Shown piece by piece: positions 1 through 7,762 of a stretch of 40,610 bases of DNA. A program made the position numbers and the translations under genes. Each line of letters opens with the position of its first letter. The stretch's first letter is position 1. The notes beneath the pieces are model-generated. The model was not told the origin of the DNA. It saw only the letters and a program-made list of their open reading frames with translations, and ran no database searches. The DNA is from DASZIT01 sp035948855 (GTDB lineage: Bacteria > Actinomycetota > Acidimicrobiia > Acidimicrobiales > RAAP-2), in the NCBI GenBank assembly GCA_035948855.1, contig DASZIT010000049.1, forward strand, positions 1-40,610. Direction: 5' to 3'.

Positions 1-186
1 GGGCGCGAATCGTTCTACGCTGTGTGGGATTCGGCCGCCTCCGAGGCGTTGGCTCACCTGCACGCCATGCTGACGATCACCAGTCAGACGGCGGAGGCAT
101 CGGAGGGAATTTCGGCATTCATGGAGAAGCGAACGCCGGAATGGCAGGTTCCCCCTGGCTCCGGCGCCGGACCCGACAGAACCTGA
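1..186 (+). CDS. Enoyl-CoA hydratase/isomerase family, C-terminal fragment
   Basis: An open frame runs from the first base of the window to a TGA at 184-186 and gives 61 residues. Its end reads SEGISAFMEKRTPEWQ, which resembles the C-terminal helix of crotonase-family enoyl-CoA hydratases (EGI-AF-EKR-P-W pattern). These enzymes hydrate enoyl-CoA esters in fatty acid or amino acid breakdown. The catalytic half lies outside the window, so neither the exact substrate nor an intact active site can be judged. The tail after the motif is short and rich in Pro and Gly. The next gene, gmd, starts 13 bases downstream. Confidence 0.6.
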   Translation, partial: GRESFYAVWDSAASEALAHLHAMLTITSQTAEASEGISAFMEKRTPEWQVPPGSGAGPDRT

Positions 187-199
187 GGAGAAGTCCAGC

Positions 200-1171
200 A
201 TGGCCAGACGAGCACTGATCACCGGCGTCACCGGTCAGGACGGGTCGTATCTGGCCGAGTTCCTCCTCGACCAGGGCTACGAGGTGTTCGGCATGGTGCG
301 TCGGTCCAGCACGGTGAACTTCGAACGGATCGCCCACATCCAGGATCGGATGACCCTGGTGGCCGGCGACCTCATCGACGAGGTGTCGATGTTCAACATC
401 CTCCGGGACCACCGGCCCCACGAGGTGTACAACCTGGCCGCCCAGTCGTTCGTCCAGACCTCGTGGAGTCAGCCGATGCTGACCGGTGAGACGACCGCCC
501 TCGGGGTGACCCGGGTGCTCGACGCCATCCGGACGGTCGACCCGGAGATCCGCTTTTACCAGGCCAGCTCGTCGGAGATGTTCGGCAAGGTGCACGAGGT
601 GCCCCAGCGGGAGGCGACCCCGTTCTACCCCCGGAGCCCCTACGGGGTGGCCAAGGTGTACGGCCACTGGATCACCGTCAACTACCGGGAGAGCTACGAC
701 CTCCACGCCACGTCGGGGATCCTCTTCAACCACGAGTCGCCGCGCCGCGGCCTCGAGTTCGTGACCCGCAAGGTGACCTACGGGGTGGCCCGGATCAAGG
801 CGGGCCTCGAAGACCGGCTGGCGCTGGGCAACCTGGATGCCCAACGCGACTGGGGATTCGCCGCCGACTACGTGCGGGCGATGTGGATGATGCTCCAGCA
901 GGACCAGCCCGACGACTACGTGGTCGCCACCGGGGAGACCCACGCGGTGAAGGAGCTGGTGGAGTTGGCCTTCGCCGCCGTCGATCTCGACTGGGAGAAG
1001 TACGTGGTCGTCGACGAGCGCTTTCTGCGGCCGGCCGAGGTCGACTTGCTGGTCGGGGACCCGTCCAAGGCGGAGAAGGTGCTCGGCTGGCACCGCCAGG
1101 TCGACTTCCCCTCCCTGGTATCGATGATGGTCGAGTCCGACCTGGCGCTGGTCAAGAGGGAGCAGAGCTGA
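200..1171 (+). CDS. gmd: GDP-mannose 4,6-dehydratase
   Basis: This 323-residue protein is a short-chain dehydrogenase/reductase of the Gmd family. The family converts GDP-mannose to GDP-4-keto-6-deoxymannose, the precursor of GDP-fucose, GDP-rhamnose and related sugars used in surface glycans. The N-terminal NADP-binding motif GVTGQDGSYL is at residues 9-18. The catalytic set is visible as SSSE at 123-126 and YGVAK at 148-152 (Tyr148, Lys152). The family motifs NLAAQSFV and LFNHESPRRG are present. Length is slightly short for the family but complete. The ATG at 200 follows a GAGGAG ribosome-binding site at 187-192. No sugar transferase or second GDP-sugar enzyme is next to it, so the glycan cannot be named. 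Two GC-rich hairpins follow the stop codon. Confidence 0.92.
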   Translation: MARRALITGVTGQDGSYLAEFLLDQGYEVFGMVRRSSTVNFERIAHIQDRMTLVAGDLIDEVSMFNILRDHRPHEVYNLAAQSFVQTSWSQPMLTGETTALGVTRVLDAIRTVDPEIRFYQASSSEMFGKVHEVPQREATPFYPRSPYGVAKVYGHWITVNYRESYDLHATSGILFNHESPRRGLEFVTRKVTYGVARIKAGLEDRLALGNLDAQRDWGFAADYVRAMWMMLQQDQPDDYVVATGETHAVKELVELAFAAVDLDWEKYVVVDERFLRPAEVDLLVGDPSKAEKVLGWHRQVDFPSLVSMMVESDLALVKREQS

Positions 1172-1177
1172 CCGGTC

Positions 1178-1211
1178 GGTCGGTGGCCGACCCGGTCGGT
1201 GGACCACCGAC
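1178..1211 (+). terminator. Tandem GC-rich hairpins between gmd and ccdA
   Basis: Two adjacent inverted repeats lie between gmd and ccdA. GGTCGG/CCGACC closes around TGG at 1178-1192, and GTCGGT/ACCGAC closes around GGACC at 1195-1211. There is no U-tract, so intrinsic termination is uncertain, although U-less hairpins are common candidates in high-GC actinobacteria. The second hairpin ends nine bases before the ccdA start codon and could also mask that start. Confidence 0.35.
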
Positions 1212-1220
1212 GCCGTACTG

Positions 1221-2132
1221 ATGATGCTGGTCGGCAACATTCACGCGGATCCGCTCGGCCTGCTGATCGCCTTCGGCGGCGGCATGCTCTCCTTCCTCTC
1301 GCCCTGCGTGCTCCCGCTGGTCCCGGGCTACCTGTCGATGGTGTCGGGGCTGTCGGCCGCCGAGTTGGACTCCCTCCGGCCGTCGCCTCCGGCCACCGCG
1401 ACCAGCGGGTCGTCGGTCCTGGCGCCGCTGGTCTCCGTCTCGGCCTCCGGCCCTTCCGTCTCGGGAGTCTCCGCCGCGGAGACGGTTGCGGCTCCCACCG
1501 CCGGCGACCTCCGGAGCGAACGCGGCCGGTTGCTCCGCGGGATCCTTCTGTTCATCGCCGGGTTCACCGTGGTGTTCACCATCCTGGGGGCGTCGGCGTC
1601 CGCGGTCGGCCACGCCTTCCACACCCATCTTCCCGAGCTCACCCGGGTCTCGGGCTTCCTCATCGTGGCCTTCGGCCTCATCCTGGTGGCCATGGCCTCC
1701 GGCATCCGGTTGCCCAACGCGGTGACCGGCGAGCGCCGGTTCCTGATCCGACCCTCGCTACTCGGGGCGTGGGCCCCCCCGGTCATGGGGGCCGCCTTCG
1801 CCTTTGCCTGGACCCCGTGTATCGGGCCGATCCTGGCCAGCGTGCTCACCCTGGCCGCCGGCACCGGGGGGACGACGACCGGCGGGATCGCCCTACTGCT
1901 GGCCTACTCGCTGGGACTCGGGGTGCCGTTCCTCCTCTTCGGTCTGGCCTTCGGGCGGATGACCGACCTGTTGGCCCGGTTCCGGGGTCGCCTGCGCCTG
2001 GTGGACCTGGTCGGGGGGGCGGTCCTGATCGCCTTCGGCATCCTGCTCGTCACCGGGAACGTCGACGTGATCTCCGTGCACATCTCCAATTGGCTTCACG
2101 ACCTGCACCTGGGACGGCTGGCCACCAGCTGA
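1221..2132 (+). CDS. ccdA: CcdA, thiol-disulfide electron transporter
   Basis: This is a 303-residue integral membrane protein of the CcdA/DsbD transmembrane family. The family passes reducing equivalents from cytoplasmic thioredoxin across the membrane to extracytoplasmic thioredoxins such as CcmG/ResA, which keep apocytochrome c cysteines reduced. The two redox cysteines are Cys29 in SFLSPCVLPLVPGY and Cys200 in AFAWTPCIGP, in the expected helices. Several hydrophobic helices are clear (about 10-45, 107-130, 143-162, 185-215, 222-245, 262-280). Residues about 45-105 form a Ser/Ala/Pro-rich insertion after the first helix that is absent from compact CcdA proteins. The start is ATGATG at 1221/1224, without a clear Shine-Dalgarno. 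It lies upstream of the ccm operon and shares its pathway, but a hairpin separates them. Confidence 0.88.
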   Translation: MMLVGNIHADPLGLLIAFGGGMLSFLSPCVLPLVPGYLSMVSGLSAAELDSLRPSPPATATSGSSVLAPLVSVSASGPSVSGVSAAETVAAPTAGDLRSERGRLLRGILLFIAGFTVVFTILGASASAVGHAFHTHLPELTRVSGFLIVAFGLILVAMASGIRLPNAVTGERRFLIRPSLLGAWAPPVMGAAFAFAWTPCIGPILASVLTLAAGTGGTTTGGIALLLAYSLGLGVPFLLFGLAFGRMTDLLARFRGRLRLVDLVGGAVLIAFGILLVTGNVDVISVHISNWLHDLHLGRLATS

Positions 2133-2137
2133 GGCAA

Positions 2138-2153
2138 CCGGGCCCGGGCCCGG
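2138..2153 (+). terminator. GC palindrome after ccdA
   Basis: CCGGGC and GCCCGG flank a CCGG loop six bases after the ccdA stop, followed by GTGGTTT. The 16 bases form a perfect palindrome and a strong hairpin. It may terminate ccdA transcription, which would give ccmA its own promoter. The run of T is short, so this is tentative. Confidence 0.4.
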
Positions 2154-2200
2154 GTGGTTTCCGGCTTCTTCCCCGCCTGGCCCGAAATGGCTGGCCCCCG

Positions 2201-2206
2201 TAGCAT
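2201..2206 (+). promoter_or_regulatory. Candidate -10 element for the ccm operon
   Basis: TAGCAT lies 11 bases before the ccmA ATG and fits the TAnnnT pattern of actinobacterial -10 elements. Transcription would begin about six bases before the start codon, giving a near-leaderless message. No good -35 is visible at the expected distance. Confidence 0.3.
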
Positions 2207-2217
2207 GAACGGCGGTC

Positions 2218-2928
2218 ATGGCCCCTGCCTCTTCCCCCCCCTCTGCACTGTCCCTGCGTGACGTGGTTGCGCTGTCCGGACGGTTTCCACTGCTGGCCGG
2301 CGTCGACCTCGAGGTCGCGGTGGGAGAGACTGTGCTGATCGAAGGCCCGAACGGGGCGGGAAAGACCAGCCTGCTCCGGGTGGCCGCCGGGCTGGTCCCG
2401 GTGGCCTCGGGCCAGGCATCGGTGCTGGGCCTCGACCCCGTCCGCTACCGCACCGAGGTGCGCCGTCGGGTCGGGATGCTGGCCCATGCCTCCCACCTCT
2501 ATGACGACCTCAATGTCCGGGAGAACGTCCGGTTCGCGGTGAAGGCCGCCGGCGCCGACACCTCGCGGATCGCAGCCGCCTGTGAGCGGCTCGGGCTGAC
2601 CGGTCGGTTGCTCCGGACCGGGGCGGCCAAACTGTCGGCCGGTCAACGCCGCCGGGTGGCGCTGGCGGTGCTGGTGGCCCGGGCCCCCGAGCTCTGGCTG
2701 CTCGACGAGCCGCACGCCGGCCTCGACGCGTCGGCCCGTTCGCTCCTCAACGAAATCATCGCCGAGGCGACGGCCAACGGAGCCACCGCCATCGTGGCGT
2801 CGCACGAGCCGGAGTTGGTGGTGTCGTTGGCCGACCGGTCGGTCACCCTCACCGGGGGCCGGGTCACCGGTGAACGCCGGATCCTCACCTCCGTGGATCC
2901 GCCGGCGAGGATCGTCCATGTGGCGTGA
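2218..2928 (+). CDS. ccmA: CcmA, heme exporter ABC ATPase
   Basis: This is a 236-residue ABC ATPase, the length expected of CcmA. Walker A is GPNGAGKTS at 43-51, the signature LSAGQ is at 139-143, Walker B LWLLDEP is at 159-165, and the switch histidine is His196 in ASHEPE. In System I, CcmA with CcmB and CcmC drives release of holo-CcmE from the heme-handling complex. The assignment rests on the position directly before ccmB and ccmC, because the ATPase alone would only be called ABC-type. The ATG at 2218 lacks a strong ribosome-binding site. Its end overlaps the ccmB start by 11 bases. Confidence 0.9.
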   Translation: MAPASSPPSALSLRDVVALSGRFPLLAGVDLEVAVGETVLIEGPNGAGKTSLLRVAAGLVPVASGQASVLGLDPVRYRTEVRRRVGMLAHASHLYDDLNVRENVRFAVKAAGADTSRIAAACERLGLTGRLLRTGAAKLSAGQRRRVALAVLVARAPELWLLDEPHAGLDASARSLLNEIIAEATANGATAIVASHEPELVVSLADRSVTLTGGRVTGERRILTSVDPPARIVHVA

Positions 2929-3589
2929 CACCTTGTTGATGGCGGGGAAGGACCTGCGCATCGAAGCCCGGTCGCGGGTCGCCCTCAGCCAGGTGGCGCC
3001 GTTCGGGATCGTCGCCCTGGTCCTGTTCGCCTTCGCCCTCGGCCCCGACCGGGCCCCCATGGTCAAGGGGGCGCCGGGGCTGTTCTGGGTGGCGATGCTC
3101 TTCTCCTCGGTGCTCGCCATCCAGCGGAGCGTGTCGGTGGAATCGACCGACGGCGCCCGCGACGGGCTGCGGCTCTCCGGGCTCGACCCGGCCGGCCAGT
3201 TCCTGGGCAAGACGCTGTCGGTGGCCGCCCAGCTGCTGGTGCTCGAAGTGGTGCTGGGCGTGGGGGTGGTGCTGCTCTACGGGGCCAGCATCCAGACCTT
3301 CTGGCTGATCGCGGTGTCCTGCCTGCTCGGGACCATCGGGCTGGCCGCCGCCGGAACCCTCTACGGGGCCCTGTCGGCGGGACTCCGGATCAAAGAGACC
3401 CTGTTGCCCTTCTTGCTGTTGCCGGTGGTGGCCCCGGTGCTGCTGGCCGGCACCCGCATGTGGCAGGCGGCCCTCTCCGGCGGGACCCCGACCAACGGCA
3501 CCCCGTGGTTCCACCTCCTCATCGCCTTCGACGCCGTCTACCTGGCTCTCGGGGTGGTCGTGTACGGACCGATCCAGGAGACCGCGTGA
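2918..3589 (+). CDS. ccmB: CcmB, heme exporter membrane subunit
   Basis: This is a 223-residue polytopic membrane protein, matching the usual CcmB length of about 220. It opens with a short basic stretch (MWRDTLLMAGKDLRIEARSR) and then about six hydrophobic helices. The FAFALG pattern near the first helix and the conserved order ccmA-ccmB-ccmC support the name. I place the start at ATG 2918, which overlaps ccmA by 11 bases. An in-frame upstream start at 2870 would add 16 residues unlike the family. CcmB is the permease-like partner of CcmA. The stop overlaps the next start as GTGA, so translation is probably coupled. Confidence 0.88.
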   Translation: MWRDTLLMAGKDLRIEARSRVALSQVAPFGIVALVLFAFALGPDRAPMVKGAPGLFWVAMLFSSVLAIQRSVSVESTDGARDGLRLSGLDPAGQFLGKTLSVAAQLLVLEVVLGVGVVLLYGASIQTFWLIAVSCLLGTIGLAAAGTLYGALSAGLRIKETLLPFLLLPVVAPVLLAGTRMWQAALSGGTPTNGTPWFHLLIAFDAVYLALGVVVYGPIQETA

Positions 3590-4428
3590 CAACGAAGACA
3601 ATCGTGCAATCTCCTCGGGTCATCTGGACCACCCGGATCATCGGCATCCTCGCGCTGGTCGGCACCGGGCTCACCGTGTGGCTCGGCCTCTGGGTCACCC
3701 CACCCGACCAGACCCAGGGCGATCTGGTCCGGTTGGTGTACATCCACCCCGGGGTGGCCTGGGTGGCGCTGTACCTGGCCTTCGGCCTGGCCGCCGGATG
3801 CAGCCTCCTGTACCTCTGGCCCCGGACCCGCTCATTGTTCTGGGACCGGCTGGCGGCGGCGTCGGTCGAGGTCGGGGTGGTGTTCAACATCTGCACGTTG
3901 ATCTCGGGATCGATCTGGGGCAAGCCGACCTGGGGGGTGTGGTGGGCCTGGGACGCCCGGCTCACCAGCACCGCGGTGCTGCTGGTGTTGTTCCTCGGGT
4001 ACCTGGCCCTCCGGCGGGTACCGGCGGAGCCGGAGGTCCGGGCCCGGCGTAGCGCGTTCGCCGCCCTGTTCGCGGTGGTGGACGTGCCCATCGTCCACTT
4101 CTCGGTGGTGTGGTGGAAGACGCTCCACCAGGGGGCGACGGTGCTCAATGCCAACCTGTCGCCCAGCATCCACGGATCGATGGCCTGGACCCTGCTGCTC
4201 GGGTTCGTCGCCCTGACCCTCGCCTTCGTCTGGATGCTGCTGGTGCGCTATCGCATCGGGGCGTTGGAGGACTACCTCGGCTCCGGTGAACTGGACATGG
4301 CCCTCCTCGAGCGGCAGTCCGAGGGGGTGGCGCCGCCGGCGCCGGATCTCAAGCCCGAGGCTCTCGCCCCGGTGGACGATGCCGGCGCGGCGCCGGGCCC
4401 GCGGGCCCCGGCGGAGGTGACCCGATGA
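3586..4428 (+). CDS. ccmC: CcmC, heme lyase for CcmE
   Basis: This 280-residue protein belongs to the heme-handling WWD family. CcmC presents heme to the chaperone CcmE on the outer face of the cytoplasmic membrane. The tryptophan-rich WGVWWAWD motif is at 116-123, and the likely heme-ligand histidines are His54 (YIHPG) and His171 (IVHFSVVWWKTLHQG). Six membrane segments are evident. The start is GTG 3586, which overlaps the ccmB stop. A longer in-frame ORF from 3460 would add 42 low-complexity residues that are only the shadow of ccmB. The last 40 residues form a Pro/Ala-rich cytoplasmic tail not needed by the family. The stop overlaps the ccmD start as ATGA. Confidence 0.92.
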   Translation: MTTKTIVQSPRVIWTTRIIGILALVGTGLTVWLGLWVTPPDQTQGDLVRLVYIHPGVAWVALYLAFGLAAGCSLLYLWPRTRSLFWDRLAAASVEVGVVFNICTLISGSIWGKPTWGVWWAWDARLTSTAVLLVLFLGYLALRRVPAEPEVRARRSAFAALFAVVDVPIVHFSVVWWKTLHQGATVLNANLSPSIHGSMAWTLLLGFVALTLAFVWMLLVRYRIGALEDYLGSGELDMALLERQSEGVAPPAPDLKPEALAPVDDAGAAPGPRAPAEVTR

Positions 4429-4577
4429 GGTACGTGATCTCCGGCTACACCGTGGTCCTGGCCATCCTCTTCCTCTACGGCGCGCAGCTGGTGTGGCGAC
4501 GCCGCCGGCTCAACCGCTTGGTGGCCGACGTCGAGGCGTCCCGGGCCCCTGACCGCCCGGAGACGGGGACCGGATGA
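4425..4577 (+). CDS. ccmD: CcmD, small heme exporter subunit
   Basis: This 50-codon gene fits exactly between ccmC and ccmE, with ATGA overlaps at both ends (ATG 4425; stop 4575-4577). The product has one hydrophobic helix (about residues 3-23, starting RYVISGYTVV) followed by a strongly basic stretch (WRRRRLNR). This is the architecture of CcmD, the small membrane protein that helps release holo-CcmE from CcmABC. CcmD sequences are poorly conserved, so the call rests on position, size and the helix-plus-basic pattern. It is easily missed because of its length. Confidence 0.85.
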   Translation: MRYVISGYTVVLAILFLYGAQLVWRRRRLNRLVADVEASRAPDRPETGTG

Positions 4578-5056
4578 CCACCGCGCCGGTGGTGACCGGT
4601 CCCCCGCCCTCGGCTCCCGCCACGACGACTCCCCGGCGCCCGAGCCACCGACTCCGCTACGCCACCGTCGGCGTGGTCCTGATCGGGGCGTTCGCCTTCC
4701 TGTTGGTGAAGGGGTTGAGCTCGGCCATCAACTTCTATCTCCCGGTCGACCAGGCCCTCCATCAGAAATCCACCCTCGGCAGCCAGACCTTCAACCTCGA
4801 GGGCCTGGTGATGCCGGGTTCGATCCAGTCGACCACCCGGGGGGTGGACTTCACCCTGACCGCGGGAGGCGATTCGGTCCGGGTGGTCAACACCAGCAGC
4901 CCGCCGCAGCTGTTCCAGAACAACATCCCGGTGATCGCCGTCGGCCACTGGTCGGGCGGCACCTTCCTCTCGAACCAGATCCTGGTCAAGCATTCGGCGA
5001 ACTACATCGCCGCCAACCCCGGGCGGGTGACCGCCCCGAACGGGAGCAAGCGATGA
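4574..5056 (+). CDS. ccmE: CcmE, periplasmic-side heme chaperone
   Basis: This 160-residue protein has an N-terminal signal anchor (about 29-50, after a Pro-rich cytoplasmic stretch) and an OB-fold domain outside the membrane. The heme-binding motif HxxxY is present as VKHSANY, with His140 as the covalent heme ligand and Tyr144. This is therefore the histidine type and not the cysteine variant of some archaea and sulfate reducers. CcmE carries heme from CcmC to CcmF. The LGSQTFNLEGLV region matches the family strand containing the G-x-V/L-x-x-G-S pattern. The ATG at 4574 overlaps the ccmD stop. A 14-codon ORF starts at 5053, overlapping the ccmE stop. Confidence 0.92.
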   Translation: MTTAPVVTGPPPSAPATTTPRRPSHRLRYATVGVVLIGAFAFLLVKGLSSAINFYLPVDQALHQKSTLGSQTFNLEGLVMPGSIQSTTRGVDFTLTAGGDSVRVVNTSSPPQLFQNNIPVIAVGHWSGGTFLSNQILVKHSANYIAANPGRVTAPNGSKR

Positions 5057-5097
5057 CCGGTCGGAGCGTCGGGTCTCGGTCCGGATCGGCCCGGTGA
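5053..5097 (+). other. 14-codon ORF bridging ccmE and ccmF
   Basis: An ATG at 5053 overlaps the ccmE stop (ATGA). It opens a 14-codon frame rich in Ser, Arg and Gly (MTGRSVGSRSGSAR) that ends at the TGA at 5095-5097, and that TGA overlaps the ccmF GTG as GTGA. A GGGAG sequence at 5042-5046 is well spaced for this ATG, whereas the ccmF GTG has only a weak ribosome-binding site. The arrangement would carry ribosomes from ccmE to ccmF. It could be chance, since no product is known. Confidence 0.35.
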
Positions 5098-7217
5098 ACG
5101 CCGCCTTCGGCGACACCGGGGTGCTGCTGGGGTTCGCGGCGGCAGTGGTGGGCGTGGTCGTCCTGGCCGTCGGGCTGGTGAAGGGTCGGGACTCCCTCAT
5201 CCGGGCCGGGCAGATCTACGCGCCGGTGGTGCTGCTGGGCGGGGTGATCGCCGCGGTGGCCATGGAGCACGCCCTCATCACCCACGACTTCTCCCTGGCC
5301 TTCGTGGCCGACAACAACAGCCGCGAGACGCCGCTGATGTACTCGATCTGCGGACTGTGGTCGGCGCTGTCGGGTTCGATCCTGCTCTGGGGCCTGATCC
5401 TCGGCGGCTACGCCACCGCCATGGTCTGGAGGTTCCGCCGGCGGGCGGCCGAGCCGCTGGTGGCGTGGGCGACCATGGTGGTCTACGTGGTGGCGGCGTT
5501 CTTCTTCGGCCTGATGCTCCACGTCACCAACCCGTTCCAGCATGTGGTCGGCAAGGTTCCGGTGGACGGCGCCGGTCCCAACTCACTGCTGCAGGACAAT
5601 CCGCTACAGGCCATCCACCCGCCGTTGCTGTACCTCGGCTTCGTCGGGTTCACCCTGCCCTTCGCCTTCGCCATCGGGTCGTTGGTGACCGGGCGGCTCG
5701 ACAGCGCCTGGCAACGGGAGACCCGCCGGTGGACGCTGTTCGCCTGGACCTTCCTCACCGCCGGCATCGTCCTCGGCGCCCTGTGGTCGTACCAGGTGCT
5801 CGGGTGGGGCGGCTTCTGGGCGTGGGACCCGGTGGAGAACGCCTCGTTCCTGCCCTGGCTGGTGGGGACCGCCTACCTCCACTCGGTGATGGTCCAGGAG
5901 CGGCGGGGCCTGCTCCGGATCTGGAACCTGGCCTTGGTGATCTCCGCCTTCAGCCTGACCATCCTCGGGACCTTCCTCACCCGGTCCGGGGTGATCCAGT
6001 CGGTGCACGCCTTCTCCAACTCGACCATCGGGCCCTTGCTGCTGGGGTTCTTCGGTCTCACCCTGGTGACCGGTCTCGGGCTCATCGCCTGGCGGGGGGA
6101 CAACCTCCGCTCGGTCGGGGGCATCGACTCGCCAATCAGCCGGGAGGGCGCCTTCTTGGCCAACAACCTGCTGTTCGTGGCCTTTGCCTTCGTGGTGCTG
6201 CTGGGGACGGTGTTCCCCCTCCTGTACGAGGCGCTCAACGGAGGCCGGCAGATCACCGTGGGGGCTCCCTACTTCAACCGGCTGGTCATCCCCATCGCCC
6301 TGGGGCTGCTGTTCCTGATGGCGGTGGCGCCGGCTCTCCCGTGGAGGAAGACCTCGGTCGAGGTCATGCGCGGACGCCTGGCGGTGCCGGCGGTGCTCGC
6401 CGTACTGGTGGTGGTGGCCTGCGTGCTGGGCGGGATCCGGGGAATCGAACCGCTGGCCGCCTTCGGTTTGGGCGCCTTCGCCGCGGCATCCGCAGGCCGA
6501 GCCCTGGCCATGTCGGTGCGGTTGTCGTGGCGGGGCGCCCGCCTGTCGGGAGCGTCGTCGACCCGATCGATCCTGGCCGGATGGCGAGGGTTCGTCGGGA
6601 GGGCCAACGGGGGCATGGTCGTCCACATCGGGGTGGTGATCATCGCCGTCGGACTCGCGGCCGCCACCGCCTTCGGGCACCGCACCGAGGTGGCGCTGTC
6701 ACCGGGGCAGACCGCCTCGTTCTCCGGTCACACCATCCAGTTCGTCGGCACCCGTTCGGTCAAGTCTCCGTCCCGGTCGGCCTTCGAGGCGGTGCTCCGG
6801 GTTGACGGCCAGGGCAATTACCTGCCGGCCATCACCCAGTTCGGGGCGGGCAGCCAGGACGTGGGCACCCCGGCCATCGATGCCGGTTGGCGGGACGACG
6901 TCTACCTGACCATCGACGCCACCTCGACGTCGGGATCCCGGCTGACCTTCGGGGTGGTCGTCCAGCCGCTGGTGATGTGGCTGTGGCTGGGTGGCGCCCT
7001 GTTGGTGTTCGGCTCGCTGCTGTCGGCGGTACCTGGCCGCCGGCGTCGCCCGACGGATCCGGTGTCGGCGGTGCCGGATTCGGTGGCCTCGGGTCAAGAG
7101 CGGGAGCCGGCGCCGGCCGTCGGGGTGGGCGCCGGCGCGAGGGTGGGTGCGGGGGCTGACGGCGGCGCGGCCCCGGAGCCGTCACCCGACCCCGAGCCGG
7201 TCCAGGTCGGGAACTAG
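5094..7217 (+). CDS. ccmF: CcmF, cytochrome c heme lyase
   Basis: This 707-residue polytopic protein is the System I heme lyase that takes heme from CcmE and attaches it to the CxxCH cysteines of apocytochrome c. The WWD signature is GWGGFWAWDPVENASFLPW, around residues 236-254. The flanking IHPPLLYLGFVGFTLPF and LTRSGVIQSVHAF segments are typical of the family and include conserved histidines. About fourteen hydrophobic helices are separated by short loops, with a soluble domain near 530-630 before the last helix. The C-terminal 60 residues form a Pro/Ala/Gly-rich tail that makes the protein longer than the usual 640-660. The start is GTG 5094. The gene sits two bases before the thioredoxin gene. 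Confidence 0.93.
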   Translation: MNAAFGDTGVLLGFAAAVVGVVVLAVGLVKGRDSLIRAGQIYAPVVLLGGVIAAVAMEHALITHDFSLAFVADNNSRETPLMYSICGLWSALSGSILLWGLILGGYATAMVWRFRRRAAEPLVAWATMVVYVVAAFFFGLMLHVTNPFQHVVGKVPVDGAGPNSLLQDNPLQAIHPPLLYLGFVGFTLPFAFAIGSLVTGRLDSAWQRETRRWTLFAWTFLTAGIVLGALWSYQVLGWGGFWAWDPVENASFLPWLVGTAYLHSVMVQERRGLLRIWNLALVISAFSLTILGTFLTRSGVIQSVHAFSNSTIGPLLLGFFGLTLVTGLGLIAWRGDNLRSVGGIDSPISREGAFLANNLLFVAFAFVVLLGTVFPLLYEALNGGRQITVGAPYFNRLVIPIALGLLFLMAVAPALPWRKTSVEVMRGRLAVPAVLAVLVVVACVLGGIRGIEPLAAFGLGAFAAASAGRALAMSVRLSWRGARLSGASSTRSILAGWRGFVGRANGGMVVHIGVVIIAVGLAAATAFGHRTEVALSPGQTASFSGHTIQFVGTRSVKSPSRSAFEAVLRVDGQGNYLPAITQFGAGSQDVGTPAIDAGWRDDVYLTIDATSTSGSRLTFGVVVQPLVMWLWLGGALLVFGSLLSAVPGRRRRPTDPVSAVPDSVASGQEREPAPAVGVGAGARVGAGADGGAAPEPSPDPEPVQVGN

Positions 7218-7219
7218 GG

Positions 7220-7762
7220 ATGGGACGGCATCGGGCCCGTTGGATCGGGATCACCGTCCTGGTCATCGCCGCCGGACTGATCGCGGTGCTCGCCGGCCGG
7301 CCGTCGGCCTCGGTGGCCGAGGTGCAGAGCCCGCTGGTGGGCCACCCGGCGCCGGCCATCACCGGCACCACCCTGGATGGCACCGGGCTCTCGCTTCCCA
7401 CTGCCCCCGGTCATTTCGTGGTGCTCAACTTCTTCGCCAGTTGGTGCGCCCCGTGCCAACAGGAAGGACCCGACCTGGTCGCCTTCCAGTTCGAGCACCA
7501 GCAGGCCGGCGACGCCTCGATGGTGAGCGTGGTCTTCGGCGACACGCTGTCGGCGGCCCGCTCCTACCAGAAGACGTTGGGGGTGAGTTGGCCGACGCTC
7601 ACTGACAGCAACGGGAAGCTGGCCCTGGCCTACGGGGTGAGCGACCGGCCGACCACCTTCGTGATCGCGCCCGATGGGCGGGTGACGGCATACATCGTCG
7701 GGGCGGTGACGGTCAAGGGCCTCGACCGGGTGATCGCCGCGGCCAAGGCGACCCACGCGTGA
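7220..7762 (+). CDS. TlpA/ResA/CcmG-like membrane-anchored thioredoxin
   Basis: This 180-residue protein has an N-terminal membrane anchor (about 8-26) and a thioredoxin-fold domain facing outward. The redox motif is WCAPC with Cys76 and Cys79, and the cis-proline loop is DRPTTF (Pro144). In the ccm context it fills the CcmG role: it reduces disulfides in apocytochrome c or in CcmH, and is itself re-reduced by CcdA. The order ccmF, thioredoxin, ccmH is the standard System I order. The ATG at 7220 follows the ccmF stop directly, and its own stop overlaps the next GTG as GTGA. Sequence alone does not separate CcmG from ResA or TlpA; the position favours CcmG. Confidence 0.85.
   Translation: MGRHRARWIGITVLVIAAGLIAVLAGRPSASVAEVQSPLVGHPAPAITGTTLDGTGLSLPTAPGHFVVLNFFASWCAPCQQEGPDLVAFQFEHQQAGDASMVSVVFGDTLSAARSYQKTLGVSWPTLTDSNGKLALAYGVSDRPTTFVIAPDGRVTAYIVGAVTVKGLDRVIAAAKATHA

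Noticed and set aside
5604..6680. Long open frame on the strand opposite ccmF
   Set aside because: The product is Gly/His/Gln/Pro-rich with no domain and mirrors the codon bias of ccmF; open antisense frames are expected at this GC content.
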